Source: Sorghum bicolor (taxonomy: Eukaryota; Streptophyta; Magnoliopsida; Poales; Poaceae). From it: a stretch of 64,000 bases of DNA. Position numbers and translations under genes: made by a program. The notes below the pieces were generated by a model. The model did not search any database and was not told the origin of the DNA. It was given only the letters and a program-made list of their open reading frames with translations. Within the stretch, counting starts at the first letter, position 1; the number at the start of each line of letters is the position of its first letter. Shown here one piece after another: positions 24,649-34,827 of this stretch. The stretch lies in contig NC_012870.2 of assembly GCF_000003195.3 (NCBI RefSeq), forward strand, positions 13,384,501 through 13,448,500, in the 5' to 3' direction.

Positions 24649-26910
24649 GTTTACAGTTTGGAGAGGGACAATATCCTTCTTCCTGCACTGCAAAACAAGA
24701 TGCATTTAGAATCATATTTGTAGAAAATGTGTGAATATGAGCCCTTCACATTTAAACAAGGCAATTGAGGGCCTCTATATCACACTCTAGTATTTCTTAT
24801 GTAGCAGTTGACCCTTAAATGTTAGTGCTACTGCTACATCCAATAGAAATCCCTCTCCACTATTAGTCCCTACCCTGTACCAAACACACATGAACACCTT
24901 CACTACCAGCTCTTTGCTTGCCTCTCCCCTAGATCCCCTGTGGCCTTGAAACTGGAATCAATACGAAAGAAATCTAAAAACATTCACTGCTTGGAAATAT
25001 AAGCACATCCAGCAAAACAGGCATTGAGCTTTGCTGAAGGTATGATGCGGGGCACCAGTGACACATGCTAAGCAAAAGATGAAGGTAAAAGAATCTTCAA
25101 GCACATTACCAAGCTAGAAATTCCATGTGGCCCCCAAAAATTTCATCGACGGATGTATAGCAGTTCTGTCTTCCTTACTACTTTTGCAATGCATGTTTCC
25201 GTATTCCAATAGCAAGCACAGACCTCAGAGGTGAAGGTGAAGGCTCATGAATTTTCAATAGTCAAGCACATTCATAGGTTATAAATTAAGCCATACACCT
25301 TAAAAATTATGATTCCACAAATGTATAGCAATTATATCTCCATATTAGTTGTGTAATGTGGATTCCCACAGTAAGCATTGATGCAGACTGCTGGAGATAC
25401 CACAATGTTTCTAGCATTAAGCACTCCTAAAATTTTGTCGGTACTTAAAACAATTTACAGAGTGCTATTTGCTTTGAAAGTGAATATTATCAGGCCACTG
25501 TCGGTACTGCACTCTACAATACTTTAAATGGTGGAATAAAAAAAAATACGCTTGTGTGCCACCACATTGATGAAATATTGATGATTCTGTATGCATGCCA
25601 TTCAGAATGCAAAATGCACACAAGTAACCCCAAAGAACAACCTCTATAGACCAATGGAAAGACAACTGAAGATTTCAAGGACAAACTATCAGAAAGACTC
25701 GTAGTTGCATTTGAACAAGAGTAAGATAGGCAAGTGGCTTGTTATGTAAGCTACAATGAAGAGACCAGCAATTGATCACCTACATGGATATGTATGCCGC
25801 TTATCTTCCCATGAGCTCATACAAGTTATTTATGGTCTGGATCCTCAAACCAAAAGTATCCAAATTCAACAAAATGGCTTAACATGTCTCTTCGATTACA
25901 AGACATGAAATTGTCCTTTTGAGAACCTCACAAACAAAAACTATATATGCAGCCCTGCATATACGAAAAAAAATTCAAGCCCTGTGGAAATCACTGGCTA
26001 CCAAACAGTAGAGAGAATCAGGGCAAGCTGTCACGGTATGATGAATCCAAAGTTCGGTAGCCAGTACTAAAAGAAGCAGCAGAGAGAAGTGCGCCATCAT
26101 AGGAGAAAGAGACTACAGAATAAATTAAAACAGATCACGTCATTATCTTATCCTTACCTCGGGAAGCCTGGAAACGATAGGGAGGACCTTGAATTCAGAG
26201 AAAAGCAGATAAAATTTCCATGAAGCGAATCAAGAGTTCAAGACAACCCAACTCTGACGCCTAGTTCCTTGATCCCAGCACCGGAGGGTACAGAATTTTG
26301 ACTGGAAGAACAGCAGGGACCGCGTGGAGGTCACTGGGGAGTAGGCACAAACCCCACCTTATGTCCCCAATCAGGAAATCACCACACTTCCAGCTCCTGC
26401 ACCAGAACAGAAAGAAACCATTATGGCAGCCCCAGTCCCCACAAAGCATCGAAGTACAGAGCCCACAGTTCAGCAACCACAAAAAGACATCAGCTACCAA
26501 ACTAACTTGAGTACCGGTGAAGCTAGTAAAGTAACACAGAAACAAGCCAAGAAGGCCACTGTAATTCAAGTAAAATAAGAAGAGCAGAAGACTGACCAAT
26601 TCAGAGCCTACGAATTCAGCAAAGATCGCCCTGCTTCTTGCTCTCGGAATCTTGGTTTTCCCTCTTGAAAGATCCGACGGATAGTCTTGGTTTCCTTGCA
26701 GCAGAAAGGCCGGCCGGCCGGCCGCAGATAGACGAAACGGGGAGGCGACAGAAAAGAAGCTCGACGAAACGGGGAGAAATGATGGAAGAAAAGAAGCGAC
26801 GAAAGCGTGACATGGACGGGAAGGGGAGGTGCAGGTGCAGCAAAGGAATAGAGTAGGGAGAATTTGAAAAAAAAAACACACACACAACGAGTTGAGGTTG
26901 ACATCTCTGT
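24649..26910 (-). promoter_or_regulatory. 5' leader region and promoter of the DA1-type gene
   Basis: Reading minus, an acceptor (TTTTGCAG) near 24683 precedes the coding exon, and a plausible donor (CCGAG|GTAAGG) lies near 26157. This implies a 5'-UTR intron of about 1.5 kb. The leader probably begins between 26.3 and 26.9 kb, where sequence is GC-rich. Several frames are open across 26261-27280, but they look like by-products of base composition and not a gene. Confidence 0.45.
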
Positions 26911-26989
26911 TCAATCCCACTGTCACTCGCCAACCGCCCGCCCGCGTCGCTGTCGCGGCGACGTCGACACCCACCCCTACGCGCGGCCC

Positions 26990-27034
26990 CGGAGGGAGGG
27001 GGAGGGGGAGGGGGAGGGGGAGGGGGGAGGAGGT
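26990..27034 (+). repeat. (GGGGGA)n tract, G-quadruplex-prone
   Basis: At least six runs of three or more G separated by single A residues on the plus strand, in the GC-rich upstream region of the DA1-type gene. The complementary CCCCCT strand is the coding-direction strand of that gene. Confidence 0.85.
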
Positions 27035-27300
27035 GTCCCACGTGGGGCTGAGGCTGGCGAGGAGGCGCGGCGACGTCTGGCGCACGCATTCCGTCGAGCG
27101 CCCTGCCTGCGCGCGCAGGAAATTCCCTGGCAGTTGGGCTCGGACCTTGGAGCGGGCGGTTGAGGGGTGGGAGCTGGAGAGAGAGGAGTGGGGTGCGAGG
27201 TCGCTACCAGAGTCAATGGCAGTGCTGGCCAGGCTGTTTTTACACCAAAGTCCTTTATGTTTATGGTTTTGTAAATCCAATGTGATCAGTATATTGCTTA

Positions 27301-27518
27301 GGCCTTGTTTAGATTTTTTTTTGGATTTTGATACTGTAGTATTTTCTTTAGTAATTATTATCTAATCGTAGACTAACTAAGTTTAAAAGATTCATGTCGT
27401 AAATTACAGGCAAACTATATAATTAGTTATTTTTTATTTATATTTAATGCTTCATGCATATACCACAAGATGAGAAATCTTAAAAAGTTTTTTGATTTTG
27501 GGGTGAACTAACTGGGCC
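27301..27518 (+). mobile_element. Tourist-like MITE, copy G
   Basis: Starts GGCCTTGTTTAG directly after TTA (27298-27300) and ends GTGAACTAACTGGGCC. The core AAAAGATTCATGTCG...CAGGCAAACTATATAATTAG is shared with copies A and B. Confidence 0.8.
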
Positions 27519-29955
27519 CTATTTATTTATTGCACTGATAAACTTGAATTACACAAAGTCCCAAAAGATTGCACTCAGTAGATATTCCAGTGCACACAAT
27601 TGCATACAACCAGGATAGACCCGGGGCCCGACGACCGCTGCGACCCTGAATCTAACAAGCGTGGGGAAGTAGTGAAGGACATTGCACGTCTACACCACAA
27701 CTGCGTCTCATGTCTATATAACTTTTATTAGTAGGCTTTACTAAATCAATCACTCGATTTGCTACTTCTTAAGTCTCACAGAGTGATAGGCATATGGTAG
27801 AAACTTATAGACTTGTTTGTTTTCCAGCTGACAACATTTTTTTAAAAAATGCTTTGTTTATATAAGGTTGATATTCCAACATATTTGCTTCATCTTGTTA
27901 AGACTAAGGAAACCTTAGCACAAACTTTTGAGTTATTGACGTGTTCATGATGTAATTCACATGAGTGGTCAATATATTTATGTAAACTTAATTATTCACC
28001 ATTGTTATATTCGCCTAGGCTCTAGAAAATTTCTAGGTCCGTCACTGCATGGAACACTTTGTGCCTAACTAATACAAAGGACATCAAGACCTAGAGGTAA
28101 TATTGGATGCTTCTAGGAAATATGATTCTCAAACATGTACAGACTCATTAAGTTTACTTCATATATCCATTAATACAATGTATATTCTAAGGTGCTATGA
28201 CTATTTTGTTTCGAGGAAATTTGGTCTTAATTGACCTTTCGAGTTACTTTTTTGGTCTTTTCTTAATTTGGGTATTTAGAAATTTAGAGTAAAAATTAGC
28301 ATAGAGAATGCATCTCACTACAAACTCTGCCACACATCATCTGTTAGGGTGTTATGGTGCTTACACCAAACACTAACACATCACCATTTGTTAAGCCATT
28401 GTTTTGTTTTATTGGTTGGTTGTTCAAACTTGATACAATCCTATGGCCTATTGTCTCACGTGAATTTGCTTAGGAATTATTAGATAAAGAATTTTACTTG
28501 AAATCCCATAGTTTCTTCTACAAGACCAAATATTTTTGTAGAGAACTGATAAATAGACACATTTGTTTGTATATAACTTTGTCTAAAAATGGTTTTGGTT
28601 TTATAACAGTTTGTATGGTTGATCTATACTCTGTCTAACTCAACTAGTTATTTCTATCTTTATTCCCTTCTGCAGATTCATATCTTTGTATAATTGAAGA
28701 TTTTATTAACATATTCAAGAACAAATATTAAGTTGATACAAAGTCTTCGGAGGAAAACTTGATCTGTGCACGTCCCATAAATTGCTCAAGTAAAACTAGT
28801 TTGCCAAGAGATCATGGCCTGCACTTCTCTAAAAAAGTATCATCTTCTAGTGATACTCAGTGCTTGATAAACCCCAAGCTCACTGGGCTGAAGTTAGTGT
28901 AGATTAAAGTGGGCCATGGCCCTCCTAACCTAGAAATTTTATTAAAAAAACACTGGATTCCACCACTTAAGTGCTGATGAATGGATAATCTAGCCCTCTC
29001 TATTGGTAACTCAAGTTTGATTGGCCCCCTCTCAGTTTTGCTTTAAGCTTCCGTGAGTTATTTTTTGCTTTAAGATCCTAAATGACTCACGGAAGCTTGC
29101 AAAATATATGCCGGTGCAAAACTGCAGATAGAGTAAGCAAAACATTTAAAACGAAAATAGAACAGTTGTTTCTTCTAACTCGCATTCACGGGATGTAAAC
29201 ATGCATTGACAGTCACCCAAAATAACATGCATTGACACTCACCCAAAATAGTTGAGTATTGTCCCTTGGTACAAAAATAAAGTAATTTAGCAATTAATCT
29301 AATGATACTTATTATATGCACTATATATATATATATATTTGGTCAAAGTTAAAACTGTTTAACTTCTTACAAAGTAAGAATGACACTTTTTGCGTGATGG
29401 AGAGAGTATATGAGTATGTGTATAGAATGGAGTTCAAACTATTTGTACTAGGAAAAGATTGTTGTTAATTCAGTACCAGTTTTGAGTCCAATTTGGTCAC
29501 AGTGACAATGCAACAGCACAATAGGTCTCGAGGTGTTTAGTGCAAAAGAAAAAGGTTGACGGTTGACGCACCGGTACGCCAAAAGAGACATGAGGTGCAC
29601 TATAATTCGGAGCGAGTAAACGTGTTGCTCTCAATTAATTTATTAGGTCAGTCACTATTGCTTAGTGTTTACGGCCTCTTCTTCTTTTGTTTGGCGTAGT
29701 TGCACTAGAAAAAAAAACATAAATAAAAGGATAAGAAAGAAGAAAGAATGACATGTTTTCACTAAGAATGTCATGTTCTGTGATACTACAGTAATCACCA
29801 TTCCTCGCTAAAACATTCCATCGTAGCAAGCCATGTTAATTTACAGAATACAGTAACCGCCAGTTAAAACCCCTCATTCTGTGCCTTACACCATCCTGTT
29901 CGTTCACAACAAATCAGCAGACAGTACTTTCAGCCATGACTTATAACTGCTGTCA
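27519..29955. other. Intergenic region, no recognisable gene
   Basis: AT-rich, no open frame of interest on either strand. It contains a 14-nt-arm hairpin (29045-29098), a short direct duplication (GCATTGACA[G/C]TCACCCAAAATA, 29199-29250), an (AT)n run near 29318-29338 and a Stowaway-like remnant ending near 29408. The last few hundred bases are probably the 3' UTR of the phosphatase gene. Confidence 0.55.
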
Positions 29956-31706
29956 TTAGTCAGCATCACCGTCACTGCGTACTCTGAGACAAAGATGGGC
30001 TTTCACAGGCTTGTGGTCGGAGCTCCGAACACAGTCGAGGGACTCATATGAGCTCAAGACTGCATCCAAGCCTGAAGAATGGCCAACCTTGAACAATATC
30101 CTGTCTGTCCAAGAAGGCACCCTTATCTGCACAAGTGAAGATCACAAATTTACAAACACAAAACGTCAGGTTTGAGAAGCTTCCATAGGTTCATATTCAT
30201 ATCTGCAAGTGATGTTCGTTCAGTCAAGATACCTTAGAGCTTGTGTCGTAGATGCTACTCCCGACATCATATTTGTACGTTGGCTTAAACGACAGGGTCC
30301 CTTCGCAGTACCCGTTGAACACTTCGCCCTTTTCAGCTTCTTGCAGAAGCTGGTCTTTGCCTCTTAGCTTCTGATGAAAGAACAAAATAATTAGAAAAAC
30401 ATGAGACACTGATTACAGTACAAAAATAGTGACCTGATGTCAACAAGCACTTACACTCTGACGGTTCTCCTCAATCATCTTCCGTGCAGGCATCGAGCTT
30501 ATTCCTTCGAGTCTATAATTGAGATCGCCGAGCCACACTGTTATGTCGGCAGATTGGGCGTATGGTGTGCCATACTTGGAGAAGAGCGACTGTGAAATAT
30601 GCTGGAATTCTGAGTTCCTCTTCTCCACCTTGTGTTCATGTGCTGCACTTCAGTTACATACATCTTGTTACTTCGAAATGGCACTTGGTTAAAGTTAACG
30701 GCTATATCAACGCTACAAGTGACACTGATAGATGAAAGTATAAACCGATGATTGAAAATTAACCTGCAAGATGACAGGACACAAAAACCATCCGGATCCC
30801 ACTGAAGTTGATGTACATGGCCACTGCTCCTTTCTTTCTCCCAATGATACCACCGCAACCTCCAACCGCATGTTTGTCCACCTTCATCTCTATCCAAAAT
30901 GAAGAAATGAACAGATTAATTTGACTGACGAAGAAAGATGCAGTTGGAACTATAAGCAATCAAGAAAATTTGGGATAATAAATAAACAGATATAAAAGGA
31001 TAAACAAGGTTCACAGTCACCTCTGATGTACTTCTCCGAACTCCTTGAACCGAAAAGAAGCATCTGAAGAGACTGCATGCTCTTCTGACCCAATAGCCTG
31101 AAATTTCAAGGGCATCAAACTTTTTCAGAATATTGTGAAAAGCTCTGAGATGTTCAATGGAGAAGACGAGAGTAGAGATGTAGTCCTTACACGTGCGTCT
31201 CGGCCAACGCCTCCTGCAGAACTTGTGAAACATCTGATTTTGGGGCTTCCTGCAGCCCAACAACTAGCAAATCGAACTTTCTGTTGGAGCTCACCAATTT
31301 CGTTACATCTTCCACAGACATCTTCACCAACAGAACACATATCAAGTCAATGTAAACTGCATTAAAAAAAGTCATTGTAAATGGCTTAATTATCATCGAA
31401 GGGAAATGGATGGAGTCACAAATATATGTACCTTGCTATTCATGTTCCATGTGACGATGCAAATGCAGAGCACAGAGTTGGTGGTGAATTCACAGACTTT
31501 CTGAACTGGAATTGTCTTTATTCCTTCATGAGTTCCATCCTCATCAATCGAAACCATGCCATTATTGAGTAGCTTGCTTCCCCTGCGTTGTTTATGCGTG
31601 TATCAATGATGAAATGCAAAAGAATCATACCAATTGAAAAGAAAAGGTTACAAAGTTTAGAGATGAGATACCATTTTGGAAGAGTAAAGCTGCTGCAGTT
31701 GCCCAT
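29956..31706 (-). CDS. 5PTASE11: Type I inositol-polyphosphate 5-phosphatase, 5PTASE11-like
   Basis: Eight exons, minus strand: 31672-31706, 31432-31582, 31191-31321, 31021-31097, 30764-30889, 30455-30642, 30233-30370, 29956-30126; 1017 nt, 338 residues, all phases closing. Catalytic signatures of the Mg-dependent 5-phosphatase fold are present: the strand-1 motif IVTWNMNSK, LLVVGLQEAP, SCHLAAHE, WLGDLNYRL (210-218), PSWTDRIL (286-293) and SDHKPV (318-323). At about 340 residues it lacks the N-terminal extension and insertions of the 500-600-residue plant enzymes, matching Arabidopsis 5PTASE11. The N terminus MGNCSS fits an N-myristoylation/palmitoylation signal, which suggests membrane attachment near phosphoinositides. 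The enzyme removes the 5-phosphate from inositol phosphates or PtdIns(4,5)P2-type lipids; exact substrate preference is family knowledge, not visible here. Confidence 0.94.
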
Positions 31707-32940
31707 GCCGACTCACTGAAACTGAACCCTTGTTTCTGATCATCTAACATGGAGAAGATAACAAAGGAGCCCTTTTTATACAACTGCATTCTGAAAGGTC
31801 AAGGGTTCCAGCAACAAGGAGAACCAATCTGATTTGGATATGGATACTATTGGCCTCCAATTTTCTTTCAGCGTTCATTTGTATCTTCCATGTGCTCTAA
31901 AAAAAAAATTTCAACGCGTTACGAAACAGCGACAAGTGGAACACCCAAGAACCAACCATTTGGGCCAGCTGGATTTGATAGTTAGGTACGGAGTACTGCA
32001 TATCTTTGATGTGACAATGACTGAGATCTCATTTGTCTTCCCATCAGTTCCCATCTTTAGAAGGCGGCTACAGCAGTCCATGTATTATGGGGAATGTGAA
32101 AGAGACTGCATAGAGGAATAGGACCGCGAACTTGCTCTATCTGTAGTTTGGCACGTTTAATTTAGTGATGAAGTGATGACAGGGCAATGCAACATTTCCT
32201 GAGCAAGTAGCCTTCCTTTGCTGGAGTTGTAATGGAGAAGTTCCACTCAGGAACATGCTGGACCTTCCTGAAGTTTCGCACATCCACAAAATTCAACAAC
32301 TAGGTGATGACCTTTGTAAATCGTATGTACTCTTAACAGTTAAATAATGAACTGCAACACTGTAAGTGACATCTTCTCTACACTTAACATTTTGATACCG
32401 GTGCAGCGCGCTGTTAGGTCACTAACCTGTGCCAGATGGACGGAATTGCAATCTGCATCATCTTTTCAATACAGAATCTCCACCAATTCGTAGAATTCAA
32501 TCATTCAAGAAGCCCAATATACCTTGAGAAGATCCTTCCAAATCCCAATGCCAACGAAATCGTATTGTGGTGTGGCAACGGGGGAGTGCCAGGATGGCAT
32601 CAGGCCACATGGCAATTGGCAAACCGCAGGGCCGGCTGGCCGGCTCCAACCTCCGGAAAATCTGCCACATGCTGCATGTGCATGCGTAGCTCAAAGTCTG
32701 AAACGGTTCACCCCGTTGAATTTGCAAACAAAAAAAGAAGAAGCGAGCAGTAGACTCACCGGGGCGGGGAACTCCTCCTTTCACCGAATTTTTTACTAGA
32801 AAAAAGTCAAGTTTTTATAACGATTTACAAATGATTAAGTTAAATTAGATGCAAAATTAGTGCATAAAAGATGCACCAGTAGATCTATACTCAAGGTATC
32901 CTTAAGGTTGTGAGGATATGTATTTTTGCAATTTATGAAA
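31707..32940. other. Promoter side of the phosphatase gene and unannotated sequence
   Basis: Sequence upstream of the phosphatase start. No clear TATA box or gene is visible. Short frames (up to ~105 codons) on both strands lack domains or splice context. Confidence 0.4.
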
Positions 32941-32942
32941 AA

Positions 32943-33553
32943 CTAGCAAATATACTCGTGCGTTGCAACGGGAGAAAAAAGTATCATAAAAAAATACTTT
33001 ATATTTATTTTTCTTGACATATATTGGGCTGTTATTTATGATCTCGTAAAGAACATGGTTCTTTTCTTGGCATAGCTTTTAGAGTTCTTTTTCATCTTGA
33101 TTTTTTTCTTTTATCTGGAATCTTTTCTCTCCCGTTGTTTCCTGCTTTGCAAGTTTTTGTTGCTTAACATTTTTAATTGACTCGTTGTATTGCACTTATT
33201 ATTGTCGATTTGGATTCCATCTGCAATTGCTTGGTACCCAAAGAGGAAATATAATACGGACCCATGATGTCCTGTTATATTAGAGAGAGATTTTGTCTTG
33301 TGGTTTACAGATTGGACTCTTCTCGTTTTTGCTGTCTTCTAAGTCATGTTGCTTTTATGTTAATACTCTATATTTCGGTGGAGATTTTGGAAGGCAGGAG
33401 CGACAAGGACTCTGGTTGTTAGAGTGCGATTCCATCATGGTTTCGATTTTGTTGGATTTTTTTCCTTCTTTCTTCCCTCTACTGTTCGAACATGGCTCGG
33501 ACATGGTGACGGAAGAAATGTATTGGCAAACTGAAATTTTAGCTCTTTATAGA
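32943..33553 (-). mobile_element. Candidate non-autonomous Helitron (611 bp)
   Basis: Read on the minus strand it begins TCTATAAAGAGC (5' TC preceded by A) and ends in a CGTTGCAACG palindrome, then a short spacer and CTAG followed by T. These are the Helitron hallmarks: 5' TC, a 3' hairpin, CTAG, and insertion between A and T with no target duplication. There is no Rep/helicase coding capacity. The 5' boundary is a best guess. Confidence 0.55.
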
Positions 33554-33555
33554 TA

Positions 33556-33640
33556 CTAGTAAATGTGCCCGTGCGTTGCTACGGTGAACGCCAAATTATT
33601 CATTTAATATTTATATTTTTCAACATTTTATATAACAATT
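33556..33640 (-). mobile_element. Second Helitron 3' terminus
   Basis: CTAG at 33556-33559 followed, on the plus strand, by TAAATGTGCCCGTGCGTTGC and a CCGT...ACGG stem. This is the same 3'-end family as the element at 32943. The matching 5' end was not found; the element may extend right into the 34-35 kb region. Confidence 0.5.
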
Positions 33641-33751
33641 AAAATTGTAATAGCTTGTTTTACACTTATCTAGATGATTTATATCTCCAATGATCGTGTG
33701 TTCTGATATGTCTTGGACACATGTTGTAGCTCGAGAGAATACATGTCATAA

Positions 33752-33945
33752 GGCCAGTCTCAATGGATGTTTCATTAGAGTTTCACGCACATTAAATATT
33801 GTAATATGCACTATATTAATAAAGAGAGATGATAAAAGTTTCATGTAAGTAGAGAGAGTTTCATTCCAATAAAACTCTTCTGTACTGTTTTTAAAAAAAT
33901 AGATATATAGAAAACTGGGTCATGAAACCCCCATTGAAGATGGCC
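33752..33945. mobile_element. MITE of the GGCCAGTCTCAATGG family
   Basis: Left GGCCAGTCTCAATGGATG, right CCCCCATTGAAGATGGCC. Internal TTTCATTAGAGTTTCA and GAGAGAGTTTCATTCC are shared with the 15282-15477 copy. Confidence 0.8.
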
Positions 33946-34562
33946 CTAGCTCCAAGTTATTTATGAGACATGAAGAACCATAAGGCATTGTAGGAAGAAA
34001 AAACAAAGGTAATTAGAAAATATTATTTTTAATTTAATATTAAACAAAGATAGCACAACGCCTTGATATGATTTTAGTTGGTTTATAAAAAAATTATGCA
34101 GTTAATAAAATAGGTCTTAGAACTTTAATTTTGTTTAAGCCAAAAAATAGCCAATTTCATGCAATGAAATATAAATAATTATAATTAGGTTTTATAGGTG
34201 GGACCTTGCTCGTGTCTTAGCATCTCCCCTCACATCCATGCTCGTCCACACATTGGCCTTGCTCATGTTATCGTTGTCTTCCTGTGCCGCATTGTTGTGG
34301 CATTGTTGCCGTGTCTCGCCCACAATGCCCTCTCCTCTAAAGATGGCAGCAGACTCCGATCTCCGGTTCTCCGTGGAGAATTCTCTTATTAGAGAACGGA
34401 GATGAGATCAATTTACTCTAAATGGGGATTTAATAAGTAAAAAAATAGTTTCCGTCGGGTCTAGTGCGTACGGGGATGGGATTTGTTCTCCTGTCCTCGA
34501 TCCCCATAAACCTGGTCGGCTAAGAATACACTGTTTCGCAAGTATAAGATCCACATCAATTC

Positions 34563-34620
34563 GGCCCATCTAAAGGCCCATCTGTGGCTTCAGTATATAT
34601 AGAAACCTGTAACCTAATTC
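34563..34620 (+). promoter_or_regulatory. Promoter-like segment: two GGCCCA (site II) motifs and a TATA box
   Basis: GGCCCA occurs at 34563-34568 and 34575-34580, and TATATATA starts near 34593, about 90 bp before the mini-ORF at 34681. Site II motifs (TGGGCC/GGCCCA) are common in plant promoters of nuclear genes for mitochondrial and ribosomal proteins. Spacing is consistent with a core promoter. Confidence 0.45.
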
Positions 34621-34680
34621 CTCAGTTCTCGAATCCCCCAGCCCCAGCCACTCTCGCAACCACCGGAGTCCTAGGCGCAG

Positions 34681-34827
34681 ATGTCGGCCGCTGCCTGGGC
34701 GCGATTCACGCCGTCACGCGTCCTCATCCGAAGCTTCTCCGCCCTCCCTTGCTTGCAGCATACCGGAACCCCCCACAGCCAAGCATCGCTAGTCACCAGT
34801 GACCACCGTGGCACTACTGCTGCCTGA
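34681..34827 (+). pseudogene. Orphan mini-ORF resembling a mitochondrial presequence
   Basis: 48 codons, starting MSAAAWARFTPSRVLIRSFS: rich in Ala, Ser and Arg, no acidic residue in the first 40 positions and an RSF|S processing-like motif, which are features of mitochondrial targeting peptides. The frame stops after TTAA without a recognisable mature domain. The GC-rich ORF is immediately preceded by a TATA box and GGCCCA motifs. It looks like the 5' end of a nuclear gene for a mitochondrial protein that was truncated here or carried by a transposon; a Helitron 3' end lies about 1 kb away. I do not recognise the parent gene. Confidence 0.35.

Noticed and set aside
26261..27280. 339-codon minus-strand open frame
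   Set aside because: It overlaps the DA1 leader/promoter, crosses a predicted leader donor, and is full of low-complexity Pro, Ser and Phe stretches. It looks like non-coding sequence without stops.
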